Below are positions 53,873-63,194 of a stretch of DNA of 64,000 nucleotides, in pieces (within the stretch, counting starts at the first letter, position 1; each line of letters begins with the position of its first letter). The notes under the pieces were generated by a model. It was not told where the DNA came from. It saw only the letters and a program-made list of their open reading frames with translations, and searched no databases. Both the position numbers and the translations under genes were made by a program. This stretch comes from Streptomyces asoensis (GTDB taxonomy: Bacteria > Actinomycetota > Actinomycetes > Streptomycetales > Streptomycetaceae): assembly GCF_016860545.1 (NCBI RefSeq), contig NZ_BNEB01000001.1:124001-188000 (forward strand). Direction: 5' to 3'.

Positions 53873-54808
53873 TCACGTCCGCCGGGCGATGACCCGGTAG
53901 GCGTTCGAGAAGGGGGTGCGGCTCAGGGCCGGGGCCAGCAGGTGGTCGAGGGCGCCGGCCAGGGCGGTGAGGGGCCCGGCCGCCCCGCGCAGTCGGCTCC
54001 GGTCCATGCGGAGCGAGGTGGCCGCCGCCAGGTCGCGGGGCACGTGCGGACCGCGGTGGTCGGTCACGACGATCTCGCAGCCCTGGGCCTCGAGTTCGGC
54101 CCGGAGGTTGGCCGACGGGATCAGGTGCAGATGGCGCGGCTGGTCGTGGGAGGGCCACCACTTGCCCAGCACGGCGGCGGACGCGCTGGCCGGGTCCGGG
54201 AGTTCCAGGAGGAGGTGCCCGCCCCTGCGCAGGGCCGTCAGCGCGGCAGCGATTTCCCTGCGGGGGTCCGGGGTGTGCTCCAGGTGGTGGAGCATGCTGA
54301 CGACGTCGTAGCGGCCGCGCAGCCGGGACAGCACCTCCGGGGCCGTCAGGCCGCCCACGTGGGCCTCCTCGAGCCGGCCCGCCGCCCGCGCCCGCTCCAC
54401 CCGGGGATCGGGGTCCACCCCGTCGAACGAGGTGTAGGTGAACACCTCCTTCGCCGCCGCGGGGAAGGAGGCGTCCCCCGTGCCCACGTCGAGCCAGCTC
54501 TCCGGCTCGGGGAACGGCAGCATCGCGCGGGCCGTCGCCCGCAGCCGTGCGCGGCCGGCGCGTTCGTCGCCCTCGGCGGAGTACAGGGCCAGCCCCTCGG
54601 CGGTCAGCCGCGGGTTCTGGAAGGCGTGCGCGCAGTCCCGGCACTCGTCGACGACGAAGGTGCCCGGCCGGCGGTGGCGCAGGTCCGGTGCGCGCAGCCG
54701 GGTGCGCAGGCACCTGGAGCCGCACCAGGGGCAGTCGTCTCTGCGCGGCTCGTGGACGGGCCTGGGGGGCATGAGCGGCTCCGGGATGGCATCGGGAACG
54801 AACGACAT
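53873..54808 (-). CDS. class I methyltransferase with N-terminal zinc ribbon
   Basis: 311 residues. A treble-clef zinc ribbon (C26-x2-C29 and C56-x2-C59) precedes a Rossmann methyltransferase with motif I LDVGTGD (106-112) and DVVSMLHHLEHTPDP. Such proteins often methylate sugars or small secondary metabolites. The acceptor is unknown. It lies within the cob gene group but on the opposite strand, between cobU and cobT, and is divergent from cobT. Confidence 0.85.
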   Translation of the reverse strand: MSFVPDAIPEPLMPPRPVHEPRRDDCPWCGSRCLRTRLRAPDLRHRRPGTFVVDECRDCAHAFQNPRLTAEGLALYSAEGDERAGRARLRATARAMLPFPEPESWLDVGTGDASFPAAAKEVFTYTSFDGVDPDPRVERARAAGRLEEAHVGGLTAPEVLSRLRGRYDVVSMLHHLEHTPDPRREIAAALTALRRGGHLLLELPDPASASAAVLGKWWPSHDQPRHLHLIPSANLRAELEAQGCEIVVTDHRGPHVPRDLAAATSLRMDRSRLRGAAGPLTALAGALDHLLAPALSRTPFSNAYRVIARRT

Positions 54809-54907
54809 TCAGCAGCAAAACGGAACGTATGGGATACGGATCTTGGGTGCAAAGACGTCACGCGGAGGTGGTGGCGATCTGGCGCGGAACCGTGCGTTCG
54901 ATGCCGG

Positions 54908-54920
54908 TACTGTTCGGCGA
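54908..54920 (+). promoter_or_regulatory. cobT: -10-like TACTGT, 7 nt before cobT
   Basis: TACTGT-TCGGCGA-ATG without a ribosome site: probable leaderless start. Confidence 0.5.
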
Positions 54921-56060
54921 ATGAGCTCGCTTAATCTCGACGACTTCACCGATCTGATCGAGCGCCCGGACGGCGGCGTGCGCCGCGACGCGGAGGAGCG
55001 CCGGGAACGTCAGATCGTGCCCCCCGGAGCGCTGGGCCGTCTGGACGACCTGGGTGAGTGGCTGGCGGCGGCGCAGAGTTCGTCGCCCGTCCGGCCGGTC
55101 GAGCGGCCGCGCGTGGTGCTCTTCGCCGGCGACCACGGCATCGCCGCGCTCGGCGTCTCGGCCCGGCCCGCGGGCAGCGCGACGGAGCTGGTGCGCGAGG
55201 TGATCGAGGGCGGCCGTCCGGTCTCCGTGCTCGCCCGCCGCCTCGGCGTGCCCGTGCGGGTCGTGGACATGTCGCTGGACTGCGAACCCGACACGTTCCC
55301 GCCGGACGTCGCGCGGCACCGGGTACGGCGGGGCAGCGGCCGCATCGACATCGAGGACGCGCTGACCCTGGAGGAGGCCGAGGCGGCCTTCCTGGCGGGC
55401 GTGGCCGTCGCGGACGAGGAGGCGGACTCCGGCACCGACCTCGTCGTGCTCGGGGACATCAGCGTCGGGGGGACGACGGCCGCGGGGGTCCTGGTGGCCG
55501 CGCTGTGCGGGACCGACGCGTCCGTGGTGACCGGGCGGGGCGGGGAGGCCATCGACGACCTCGCCTGGATGCGCAAGTGCGCCGCCGTCCGGGACGCGCT
55601 CAGGCGGGCCAGGCCGGTGCTCGGTGAGCAGTTGCAGCTGCTGGCGACGGTGGGCGGGGCCGACCTCGCCGCCATGACGGGTTTTCTGCTCCAGTGCGCC
55701 GTGCGGAAGTTGCCCGTCGTGCTGGACGGGGTCGTGGCGGCCGCCTGTGCGCTCGTCGGGCAGCGGGTCGCGTTCCGGGCGCCGGACTGGTGGCTGGCCG
55801 CCCACAAGAGCGGTGAACCGGGCCAGGCCAAGGCGCTCGACCGGATGGCCCTGGAACCACTGCTCGACCAGGGCGTGCGGGTCGGGGAGGGCGCGGGCGG
55901 CCTGCTCGCGCTCCCGCTGGTCCAGGCGGCGGCCGCGCTGGCGGCCGAACTCCCCGAGAAGCCGCGGATCCCCGACGTGGAGCCCGGGACCCCGGACGAG
56001 GAGCCCGCGGAGCGGGCCGAGCAGACCGGGGACGCCGTGGAGGGGTCGCAGGCACCGTAG
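54921..56060 (+). CDS. cobT: nicotinate-nucleotide-dimethylbenzimidazole phosphoribosyltransferase
   Basis: 379 residues. It makes alpha-ribazole phosphate, the lower ligand of cobalamin. FAGDHGIAALGVS, GDISVGGTT and the catalytic glutamate E323 in GEGAGG are present. The last 40 residues are an acidic tail. The start ATG 54921 is leaderless. There is no cobalamin riboswitch in front of it that I can see. Confidence 0.95.
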   Translation: MSSLNLDDFTDLIERPDGGVRRDAEERRERQIVPPGALGRLDDLGEWLAAAQSSSPVRPVERPRVVLFAGDHGIAALGVSARPAGSATELVREVIEGGRPVSVLARRLGVPVRVVDMSLDCEPDTFPPDVARHRVRRGSGRIDIEDALTLEEAEAAFLAGVAVADEEADSGTDLVVLGDISVGGTTAAGVLVAALCGTDASVVTGRGGEAIDDLAWMRKCAAVRDALRRARPVLGEQLQLLATVGGADLAAMTGFLLQCAVRKLPVVLDGVVAAACALVGQRVAFRAPDWWLAAHKSGEPGQAKALDRMALEPLLDQGVRVGEGAGGLLALPLVQAAAALAAELPEKPRIPDVEPGTPDEEPAERAEQTGDAVEGSQAP

Positions 56061-56187
56061 GCGGCGGGTCCCCCGGCGCGGCACGCGGAAGACCCGCAGG
56101 CACGCAGACCCGCAGACCCGCAGGTGCGCCAAAGGGGCAACAAGGGACAGGCGGCGCCAAAAGAGCGGTTTCCCCCAAGTGCACCCA

Positions 56188-56201
56188 TATGATCACCGCT
56201 C
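56188..56201 (+). promoter_or_regulatory. -10-like TATGAT, 8 nt before the aminoacyl-PG synthase gene
   Basis: TATGAT-CACCGCTC-ATG, the best -10 match in the set and no ribosome site. Confidence 0.5.
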
Positions 56202-57929
56202 ATGGGCAACACCCGGGGCGCCGCCGCCTTCGCCGTCTGGTACCTGCGCGCCGTCGCGTTCGTCAACTTCCTCAGTGCGGTGTGGGTTTCCCTGGGGCAG
56301 GACGTGCGACGGCACAACCAGGAGAACCTCTTCACGCCGTACCTGCTGACGGCGGGCTTCGCCTCCGGCGTCTTCACCGCGTTCCTGGCCGTCACCATGC
56401 GGCGGCGCAAACGGGCCGCGTGGATCCTGAACCTCGGGATGAGCGGGGCGTTCCTCGCGCTGCTCGCGCCGGCCATGGCCTTCCCCGAGATCCGGCGCCA
56501 TCCGCAGAACTGGGTGTCGCTGGCGCTGACCGCCGCCTTCGTCGTGGCGCTGCTCGCCGGCCGGCGGGAGTTCTACGCGAAGGGGGACCGGTCCAATCCA
56601 CGGCTCGCCGCGGCCGTCGGCGCCGGCGGCCTGCTGGGCGCGTCGCTGCTGGCCGCGCTGCTGGTGACGGTCACCGACCGGGCCCCGGTCCCCTCCACCT
56701 TCCTGGAACGCTGGCGCTACGGCACCCTGCGGCTGGTGTCCGTCGCCGCCGACGACCCCCGTGTCCAGGGCATCGCGCCGCCCACCTGGGTGGACGTCGC
56801 CGTCAACGTGCTGAGCACCGCGCTCGTCCTCGCCGTCCTGTACGCCGCGTTCCGTTCCCGGCGGGCCGTCGACCCGCTCACCGAGGACGACGAGAAACGG
56901 CTGCGGGAGCTGCTCGACCGGCACGGCGAGCGCGACTCGCTCGGCTACTTCGCGCTGCGCCGGGAGAAGAGCGTGTGCTGGTCGCCGACCGGGAAGGCCG
57001 CCGTCGCCTACCGCGTCGTCGGCGGGGTGTCACTGGCCTCCGGGGATCCGCTCGGGGACCCGGAGGCGTGGCCCGGGGCCATCGGGCCGTGGCTCGCCGA
57101 GGCGCGGGCGCACGGGTGGATCCCGGCGGTGATGGGAGCGGGCGAGGAGGCCGGGACGGTGTACGCGCGGCACGGTCTCGACGCGCTGGAGCTCGGGGAC
57201 GAGGCCCTCGTCGAGGTCGCCGAGTTCACCCTCGAGGGGCGGGCCATGCGTACCGTCCGCCAGGCCTGCAACCGGGTCCGGCGCGCCGGGTACACCGTGC
57301 GGGTACGACGGCACGAGGACATCCCGGCCGACGAGATGGCGTACCTGCTGCGACGGGCCGACGACTGGCGCGACGGGGCCACCGAACGCGGGTTCAGCAT
57401 GGCGCTGGGGCGGCTCGGGGACCCCGAGGACGGGCGCTGCGTGATGCTGGAGTGCGCCGACGCCGACGGGGAGCTGAGGGCCCTGCTCTCCTTCGTGCCC
57501 TGGGGGCCTCACGGGCTGTCCCTCGACCTGATGCGGCGCGACCGCGACTGCGACAACGGGCTCATGGAGTTCATGGTCGTCGAACTGCTCCGGCGGGCAC
57601 GGGAGTCCGGGGAGCTGGGGATCACCCAGGTGTCGCTGAACTTCGCGGTCTTCCGCGCCGTCTTCGAACGGGGCGCGCGGCTGGGCGCCGGGCCGGTGCT
57701 GCGGCTGTGGCGGTCGCTGCTCGGTTTCGTCTCCCGCTGGTGGCAGCTGGAGTCGCTGTACCGCGCCAACGCCAAGTACCGGCCCATCTGGGAGCCCCGC
57801 TTCCTGCTCTTCGAGAAGAGCGCGGACCTGCCCCGCATCGGTATCGCCTCGGCACGGGCGGAAGGGTTCCTGGAGGCGCCGGGGCTGCCCGGCCGGCGGC
57901 GCCGGGGGCACCTGGAGACCCACCGGTGA
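56202..57929 (+). CDS. phosphatidylglycerol lysyltransferase-like protein (MprF C-terminal domain)
   Basis: 575 residues. Five or six membrane helices in the first 220 residues, then a DUF2156/MprF-type soluble domain (about 240-560), whose paired GNAT folds transfer aminoacyl groups from tRNA to phosphatidylglycerol in known homologues. FALRREKSVCWSPTGKAAVAYRVV and LSFVPWGPHGLSLDLMRR are family-like. It would add positive charge to the membrane. The flippase part of full MprF is shorter here. Its stop overlaps the next gene (GTGA). Confidence 0.85.
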   Translation: MGNTRGAAAFAVWYLRAVAFVNFLSAVWVSLGQDVRRHNQENLFTPYLLTAGFASGVFTAFLAVTMRRRKRAAWILNLGMSGAFLALLAPAMAFPEIRRHPQNWVSLALTAAFVVALLAGRREFYAKGDRSNPRLAAAVGAGGLLGASLLAALLVTVTDRAPVPSTFLERWRYGTLRLVSVAADDPRVQGIAPPTWVDVAVNVLSTALVLAVLYAAFRSRRAVDPLTEDDEKRLRELLDRHGERDSLGYFALRREKSVCWSPTGKAAVAYRVVGGVSLASGDPLGDPEAWPGAIGPWLAEARAHGWIPAVMGAGEEAGTVYARHGLDALELGDEALVEVAEFTLEGRAMRTVRQACNRVRRAGYTVRVRRHEDIPADEMAYLLRRADDWRDGATERGFSMALGRLGDPEDGRCVMLECADADGELRALLSFVPWGPHGLSLDLMRRDRDCDNGLMEFMVVELLRRARESGELGITQVSLNFAVFRAVFERGARLGAGPVLRLWRSLLGFVSRWWQLESLYRANAKYRPIWEPRFLLFEKSADLPRIGIASARAEGFLEAPGLPGRRRRGHLETHR

Positions 57930-58732
57930 GGACGGTGGCCCGCTGGGCCCGCGCCGAATGGGGACCGCTGTACGGGGCCGCGCGGGCCTGCCTGTCCGAA
58001 CGGCGCTGGTGGGCCGTCCCGATGACCGTGGGGGCGGTGTGCCTGACGTCGGTGGCCCAGATCGTGCAGAACCAGGCGTGGGGCTACCGGCCGGTGCAGG
58101 ACATCGGGGCGGTGCGGGCCGAGGACCCCCTGTGGCTCGCGCTGCTGCGCACCCCGGTCTCCCTGTTCGTCCCCGCGCTGGACCTGCCGGTCTGGGGTGC
58201 GCTCGCCCAGATCCTGCTGGTGCTGGGCCTCGCGGAGCTGTGCCTGGGATGGTGGCGCACCCTCGTCATCGCCTACGCCGCCACGCTCGCCGGCACGCTG
58301 TACGCGCGCGTGGGCATCGCCCTCGGTCCCGGCAGCCCCTTCGGTCTGCCCGCCGCCGACGCCCGGATCGTGGACACCGGTCCGTCGGCGGCCGTGGTCG
58401 GCCTCGCGGTGTTCCTGGGCTGGCGCTACCGCGCGTACGCGACGGTGGCCGCGGTGATCGCCGCGATAGTGGTCGAGGTCGTGCTGAAGAACAACCTGGC
58501 GGGCCGGGAGCACCTGGCGGCGATCGCGGCGGTGCTGGCGCTGTGCGCGGTGACGGACGCCGTGGGCGGCGACCGCCGCCACCCCGCCCGCCGCCACCAC
58601 GCCGCCCGGCGCCCACACCCCGGCCCCGGCCCGGCCCGGCCCGCCGCCCCCGGATCTCGGCCCCGCCGGACACCCCCCGTGAGCCTCACCCGGGGCGAGA
58701 AGCCCGGCCACGGCCGGAAACCCGCCCCGTAG
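57926..58732 (+). CDS. rhomboid-like membrane protein
   Basis: 268 residues, about six membrane helices. TGPSAAVVG and a histidine in REHLAAIAA resemble the rhomboid serine and histidine sites, but the classic GxSG and HxxxN are not clear, so it may be an inactive pseudo-rhomboid. The last about 70 residues are Arg/Pro-rich and basic. GTG 57926 overlaps the previous stop and GGAG is 8 nt upstream. Co-made with the aminoacyl-PG synthase-like protein. Confidence 0.75.
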   Translation: MRTVARWARAEWGPLYGAARACLSERRWWAVPMTVGAVCLTSVAQIVQNQAWGYRPVQDIGAVRAEDPLWLALLRTPVSLFVPALDLPVWGALAQILLVLGLAELCLGWWRTLVIAYAATLAGTLYARVGIALGPGSPFGLPAADARIVDTGPSAAVVGLAVFLGWRYRAYATVAAVIAAIVVEVVLKNNLAGREHLAAIAAVLALCAVTDAVGGDRRHPARRHHAARRPHPGPGPARPAAPGSRPRRTPPVSLTRGEKPGHGRKPAP

Positions 58733-58746
58733 GCGGCCGTGGCCGG
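58704..58746. terminator. hairpin between convergent genes
   Basis: 12-bp perfect stem CCGGCCACGGCC / GGCCGTGGCCGG with a 19-nt loop that includes the stop of the rhomboid-like gene. Confidence 0.5.
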
Positions 58747-58752
58747 ACGGGG

Positions 58753-59517
58753 TCAGTCGGGAGGGTGGGAGCGGGCCAGTTCCGCCGTCGTCTTGCCGCC
58801 GAGCCAGTCCCCCACCGTCCGCCGCGGTCCCGTCCAGCGGCGGTCGTGCCGGTAGGCCCGCAGCACCGCCTTCGCCCGGGCCCGCGGCCGTCGCCGGTAG
58901 AAGCGGCGGGCCCAGGGCGAACCGGGCCGGGCCAGCCGCACCAGGCCCAGCAGGCCCAGGAACGGGATGAAGACGCTGAACACGGCCATGGCCGGTTTGC
59001 CCTTGCTCAGGACCGCCAGGAAGAACAGGAAGTTGATCACGACGGTCGAGATGACGCTGCCGCGGTCCTGGAGCTCGTCGTGGCTCAGGTCGTTGACGCC
59101 GAACGGCGCGTAGCCCACCAGCACCAGCCCGACCAGCGCCGCCGTGAGGACCACCGCCTCCACGCTCTTGCGACCCGCCTCCGTCCAGTACACGTCGTCG
59201 AGGTGCAGGATCAGCGCGAACTCGTCGAGGACCAGGCCCGTACCGATGCCGAAGACCACCGCGAAGGCACCCGACCCGAAGCCGTGCCGGCCGCTCGCCA
59301 CCGCACCGAAGCCGCCCACCACGGTCAGGACGACACCGGGCACCACGTGGTGGATGTGCACCCCGCCGGAGCTGATGTTCCCGAAGGGGCCCCGTCCGGC
59401 CCGGATGAGCCGGGTGACGACCCGGGTGATCAGGAAGGTGAGGACGAACGCGGTCAGCGCGAGGAGCAGCGGGAGCTTGCCCGGTTCGACGACGTTGCGC
59501 TGCACCCACTGGCCCAT
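58753..59517 (-). CDS. polytopic membrane protein of unknown function
   Basis: 254 residues with six or seven membrane helices. The loop SSGGVHIHHVVPG and the later LDEFALILHLDD and YWTEAGRKS are conserved-looking His/Asp/Glu clusters, perhaps a metal site. The C-terminus is Arg-rich. I do not know a named family. It is divergent from cobS and converges on the rhomboid-like gene. Confidence 0.78.
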   Translation of the reverse strand: MGQWVQRNVVEPGKLPLLLALTAFVLTFLITRVVTRLIRAGRGPFGNISSGGVHIHHVVPGVVLTVVGGFGAVASGRHGFGSGAFAVVFGIGTGLVLDEFALILHLDDVYWTEAGRKSVEAVVLTAALVGLVLVGYAPFGVNDLSHDELQDRGSVISTVVINFLFFLAVLSKGKPAMAVFSVFIPFLGLLGLVRLARPGSPWARRFYRRRPRARAKAVLRAYRHDRRWTGPRRTVGDWLGGKTTAELARSHPPD

Positions 59518-59573
59518 GCCCTCCAGTGTCGCGGGACGCGGGCCCGGGTGCCTCGCGGGCGGGGCGTCCGGGC

Positions 59574-59585
59574 TAGTGTGCCGCC
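59574..59585 (+). promoter_or_regulatory. cobS: -10-like TAGTGT, 6 nt before cobS
   Basis: TAGTGT-GCCGCC-GTG without a ribosome site. Confidence 0.45.
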
Positions 59586-60371
59586 GTGTCCACGACCTCG
59601 CCCTTCGACGGGCTCCGCTTCGCCTTCGGCACCCTCACCGTGATCCCGGTCCAGGTGACCCGCTGGGACCGCGGGGCCGCGCGCGGGGGCATGCTCGGCG
59701 CCCCCGTGGTGGGACTGACCGTCGGCGGCTGCTCGGCCGCTCTCGGTCTGCTGCTGCTGTACCTGGGCGCGGGCCCGCCGCTCGCCGCCGTCGCCTCCGC
59801 CGCCGTACCGGCCGTCCTCACCCGCGGTCTGCACCTCGACGGGCTGGCCGACACCGCGGACGGTCTCGGCAGCGGCAAGCCCGCCGAGGACGCGCTGCGG
59901 ATCATGAAGCAGTCCGACATCGGCCCGTTCGGCGTGCTCACGCTGGTCCTGGTGCTGCTCGCCCAGGTCGCCGCCCTGGCCCAGCTCTACGGCGCCTCCT
60001 GGGCCCGGGGCGCGCTGGCCGCCGTCGTCTCGGCGGTCGCCGCCCGGCTCGCGCTGACCCTCGCGGCGCGCGCCGGGGTCCCCGCCGCCCGGCCGGAGGG
60101 GCTCGGGGCGGCGGTCGCCGGTGTGGTCCCGGTGCGCGGGGCGCTGCTCGCCGTCGCCGCCGTCACCCTGGCGGCGGCGGGCGCGGGAGCGGGCTTCGGG
60201 CCCTACGGCGCCGTCCGTACGGCTCTGGCGGTCCTCGCCGCCCTCGCCGTCGCCGAGGTTCTCCTGCGGCACTGCACGCGCCGTTTCGGCGGGGTCACCG
60301 GGGACGTGTTCGGCGGTGTGGCGGAGACGGCGGCGACCACCGCGCTGCTCGTGCTCTGCCTGGGCCGCTGA
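59586..60371 (+). CDS. cobS: adenosylcobinamide-GDP ribazoletransferase (cobalamin synthase)
   Basis: 261 residues, all-helical membrane enzyme. It joins adenosylcobinamide-GDP and alpha-ribazole to give cobalamin. The conserved metal-binding block HLDGLADTADG (near 80) and KQSDIGPFG are present. With CobU and CobT it completes the nucleotide-loop steps. The GTG start is leaderless. The start and length are typical of the family. Confidence 0.94.
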   Translation: MSTTSPFDGLRFAFGTLTVIPVQVTRWDRGAARGGMLGAPVVGLTVGGCSAALGLLLLYLGAGPPLAAVASAAVPAVLTRGLHLDGLADTADGLGSGKPAEDALRIMKQSDIGPFGVLTLVLVLLAQVAALAQLYGASWARGALAAVVSAVAARLALTLAARAGVPAARPEGLGAAVAGVVPVRGALLAVAAVTLAAAGAGAGFGPYGAVRTALAVLAALAVAEVLLRHCTRRFGGVTGDVFGGVAETAATTALLVLCLGR

Positions 60372-60402
60372 GGAGCCGGTGCGGCTTCGCGCCGCCCGCT
60401 CC
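60372..60402. terminator. hairpin between cobS and the GH114-like gene
   Basis: GGAGC/GCTCC outer stem with GCGGC-TTCGC-GCCGC inside, in the 34-bp convergent gap. Bidirectional terminator candidate. Confidence 0.5.
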
Positions 60403-60405
60403 GGT

Positions 60406-61254
60406 CTAGCAGGCCTCGCGCCACACCCCCAGCTCGTACTTCTTGAGCAGTGAACTCAGCTTCAGACGGCGGGAGTCGGCGCAGAAGTCGCTCGTGGGCA
60501 GTTCGTACTCGACGTGGAAGACGGCCTTGCCCGCCGCGACGAAGGGGGTCAGTTCCTCGCACTCGTCGTACTGGGCGCACTGTTCGTTGACCGCGAAGTC
60601 GAAGTCGCCGACGAGCGCGGGGATCTGGTCGAGGTCGTTCTTCAGGCCGACCGACATGCCTCTGTCGTGGGCGAGCCGGGCGACGAGCCGGTTGTAGCGG
60701 AGCTGGTCGGCGGCGCCGAGCGGAAAGCCCGTGGTGTTCTTGTAGCCGTCCATGTTGTCCGGCTCGACGGCGTCGAACCCCTTCGCCCGGCACATGTCGA
60801 GGCGGGCCGCCATCAGGGGTTCCAGGACGTCCAACGCGCGGATGTCCAGCCAGCGTTCGCCCTTCCAGCCGTTGCCCTTGCCGATCACGGCGGCGGGGAA
60901 GTCCGCCGCGTCGGGGCGCCAGTCCTCCCAGGCGCCGGTGGAGAGGTAGCAGATGACCTTGCGGCCGTCGTCGTGCAGGGCCGCGACCGTGGCGGCGGTG
61001 TGGTCGAAGCCGTCGATGTCGTACACCGGCACGTCGACGGAGGTGTCCAGACGGCCGCTCAGCTGCCACTGCCAGCCGGTGCCGGGGCCCGGCCGCCAGC
61101 GCTTCCCGGCCGACGGACCGTCACCGCCCGTCCCCCTTTCGGGCGTCGCGTCCGCCGTCGCGGCCGGGGTCGCGCGCGACGGTCCCTCCGGTGCCGCGGC
61201 GCAGCCCGCGAGCGGCAGGGAGAGGAGGGACAGCAGCAGGATCGGGCGTCTCAC
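60406..61254 (-). CDS. GH114-like (endo-alpha-1,4-polygalactosaminidase-type) lipoprotein
   Basis: 282 residues. Lipobox LAGC18 predicts anchoring outside. The domain begins WQWQLSG and VPVYDIDGFDH, and has the acidic pair in VEPDNMDGY, the pattern of GH114 TIM barrels. Family members cut polygalactosamine. Actual substrate unknown. The GTG at 61254 has TGGAG 8 nt upstream; the frame is open to 61737 without support. It is divergent from pepA. Confidence 0.83.
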   Translation of the reverse strand: MRRPILLLSLLSLPLAGCAAAPEGPSRATPAATADATPERGTGGDGPSAGKRWRPGPGTGWQWQLSGRLDTSVDVPVYDIDGFDHTAATVAALHDDGRKVICYLSTGAWEDWRPDAADFPAAVIGKGNGWKGERWLDIRALDVLEPLMAARLDMCRAKGFDAVEPDNMDGYKNTTGFPLGAADQLRYNRLVARLAHDRGMSVGLKNDLDQIPALVGDFDFAVNEQCAQYDECEELTPFVAAGKAVFHVEYELPTSDFCADSRRLKLSSLLKKYELGVWREAC

Positions 61255-61615
61255 CGGGCGGGCTCCAGGTCGGTCGTCGGCGTACCCCCCGATGATCTCC
61301 CATGGCGCCCGGCCGCGTCCCGGGGGCCGCCCCGGCGCACCCCGAACCCGGACCCGAGGGACCGGGGCCGGTCCCCGGGGTGCGAGGATCGGCACGTGGC
61401 TACGACGCCACCGACAGGTGAACTCGCGTGCATGAGCGAACGCACACGCACGCGTACGCTCGTTCCGGGATCCGCCCCGCCGGTCCGCCGCGCCGGTGAG
61501 GCACACCCCCGGATACGACAGCACCCCCGACCCGGTTCTAGGGTCGCTGTCGGGCCCGGTCGACCCACACATTCCGGCCACCGCAACTCCACATCGGAAG
61601 CGAGATTTCACCACC
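61255..61615. other. divergent region between the GH114-like gene and pepA
   Basis: 361 bp with no convincing gene. It includes a likely pepA promoter (61515-61544) and, next to 61254, the ribosome site of the lipoprotein gene. I see no riboswitch. Confidence 0.6.
61515..61544 (+). promoter_or_regulatory. pepA: possible pepA promoter
   Basis: ACGACA-N18-TAGGGT, HrdB-like, giving a leader of about 65 nt. Confidence 0.45.
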
Positions 61616-63142
61616 GTGACTGCTCTCACTCTCAGCACCGCCGCGGCGCCCGGCCTCCGGGCCGACGCGATCGTGATCGGTGTCGCCAAGGGCGCGAAAG
61701 GCCCGATCGTTGCCCCGGGCGCCGAAGCCGTCGACAAGGCCTACGACGGCAGGCTCGCCGCCGTCCTGGAAACCCTCGGCGCCTCGGGGGCCGAGGGCGA
61801 GGTGACCAAGCTGCCCGCCCCGGCCGGCTTCAAGGCGCCGCTCGTGCTCGCGGTGGGGCTCGGCACGGAGCCCGCGAAGGACGCCGGGTTCGAGCCCGAG
61901 GCGCTGCGCCGGGCGGCCGGTTCGGCCGCCCGCACCCTCACCGGCGCCAAGAAGGCCGCCTTCGCCCTGCCGGTGACCGACGCGGCCGACCTCGGCGCGA
62001 TCGGCGAGGGCGTGGTGCTCGGCGCGTACTCCTTCGACGCCTACAAGCACGACGGCAACGATGCCAGGGCCAAGGCCGGCAAGGCGCCCCTCGCCGAGGC
62101 CGCCCTGCTCGGCGGGAAGCCGCGCGACGCCGCCCACAAGGCCGCGCTGCTGCGGGCCGCCGCCGTGGGCCAGGAGCTCAACCGCGCCCGCGACCTGATC
62201 AACATGCCGCCGAACGACCTCGACCCCCAGGCGTTCGCGGCGCTGGCCCAGACGGCGGCCAAGGAGCACGGCATCAAGGTGCAGGTGCTCGACGAGAAGG
62301 CCCTGACCAAGGGCGGCTACGGCGGCATCCTCGGCGTCGGCGCGGGCTCGGCCTCCGCCCCGCGCCTGGTGAAGCTGTCGTACACCTCCTCGAAGGCCGA
62401 CAAGACCCTCGCCTTCGTCGGCAAGGGCATCACCTACGACTCGGGCGGCATCTCGCTGAAGCCGGCCGGCCACAACGAGACGATGAAGTGCGACATGAGC
62501 GGTGCGGCGGCGGTCTTCGCCGCGGTCGTCGCCGCCGCGCGGCTCGGCCTCGAGGTGAACGTCACCGGCTGGCTCGCGCTGGCCGAGAACATGCCCTCCG
62601 GCTCCGCCACCCGCCCGGGCGACGTGCTGCGCATGTACAGCGGCAAGACCGTCGAGGTCCTCAACACCGACGCCGAGGGCCGGCTGGTCCTGGCGGACGC
62701 GCTGTGGGCGGCCTCCGCGGAGAAGCCGGACGCGATCGTCGACGTCGCGACGCTGACCGGCGCGATGATGCTGGCGCTGGGCAGCCGGACCTTCGGGATC
62801 ATGGCGAACGACGACGCCTTCCGCACCGCGGTGCACGAGGCGGCCGAGGAGGTCGGCGAGCCGGCCTGGCCGATGCCGCTGCCGGAGCACCTGCGCAAGG
62901 GCATGGACTCCACCGTCGCCGACATCGCGAACATGGGCGAGCGGATGGGCGGCGGGCTGGTGGCCGGTCTCTTCCTGCGGGAGTTCGTGGGCGAGGGGAT
63001 CACGTGGGCGCACCTCGACATCGCCGGACCGGCGTTCAACGAGGGCGGCCCGTTCGGTTACACGCCCAAGGGCGGCACCGGCACCGCCGTGCGGACGCTG
63101 GTGCGGCTGGCCGAGCTGACCGCCGCGGGCGATCTCGGATGA
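61616..63142 (+). CDS. pepA: leucyl aminopeptidase (M17 family)
   Basis: 508 residues. It removes N-terminal amino acids using two metals. The metal and catalytic residues are in order: K270, D275 and K282 in GKGITYDSGGISLKP, D293, and NTDAEGRL (near 355). The N-terminal 170 residues are the regulatory domain. The GTG at 61616 follows GGAAGCGAG; the spacing is a little long. It is upstream of lpd on the same strand but 272 bp away, with a 31-bp repeat in the gap. Confidence 0.95.
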   Translation: MTALTLSTAAAPGLRADAIVIGVAKGAKGPIVAPGAEAVDKAYDGRLAAVLETLGASGAEGEVTKLPAPAGFKAPLVLAVGLGTEPAKDAGFEPEALRRAAGSAARTLTGAKKAAFALPVTDAADLGAIGEGVVLGAYSFDAYKHDGNDARAKAGKAPLAEAALLGGKPRDAAHKAALLRAAAVGQELNRARDLINMPPNDLDPQAFAALAQTAAKEHGIKVQVLDEKALTKGGYGGILGVGAGSASAPRLVKLSYTSSKADKTLAFVGKGITYDSGGISLKPAGHNETMKCDMSGAAAVFAAVVAAARLGLEVNVTGWLALAENMPSGSATRPGDVLRMYSGKTVEVLNTDAEGRLVLADALWAASAEKPDAIVDVATLTGAMMLALGSRTFGIMANDDAFRTAVHEAAEEVGEPAWPMPLPEHLRKGMDSTVADIANMGERMGGGLVAGLFLREFVGEGITWAHLDIAGPAFNEGGPFGYTPKGGTGTAVRTLVRLAELTAAGDLG

Positions 63143-63194
63143 CGTTCGCCTGACGACCCGGTCGGTTTCCGTCGCACGGCGACCGCAGGGGCGT

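Noticed and set aside
54809..54920. Cobalamin riboswitch before cobT (also checked before cobU and cobS)
   Set aside because: No B12-box-like sequence seen, and the starts appear leaderless, leaving no room for an aptamer.
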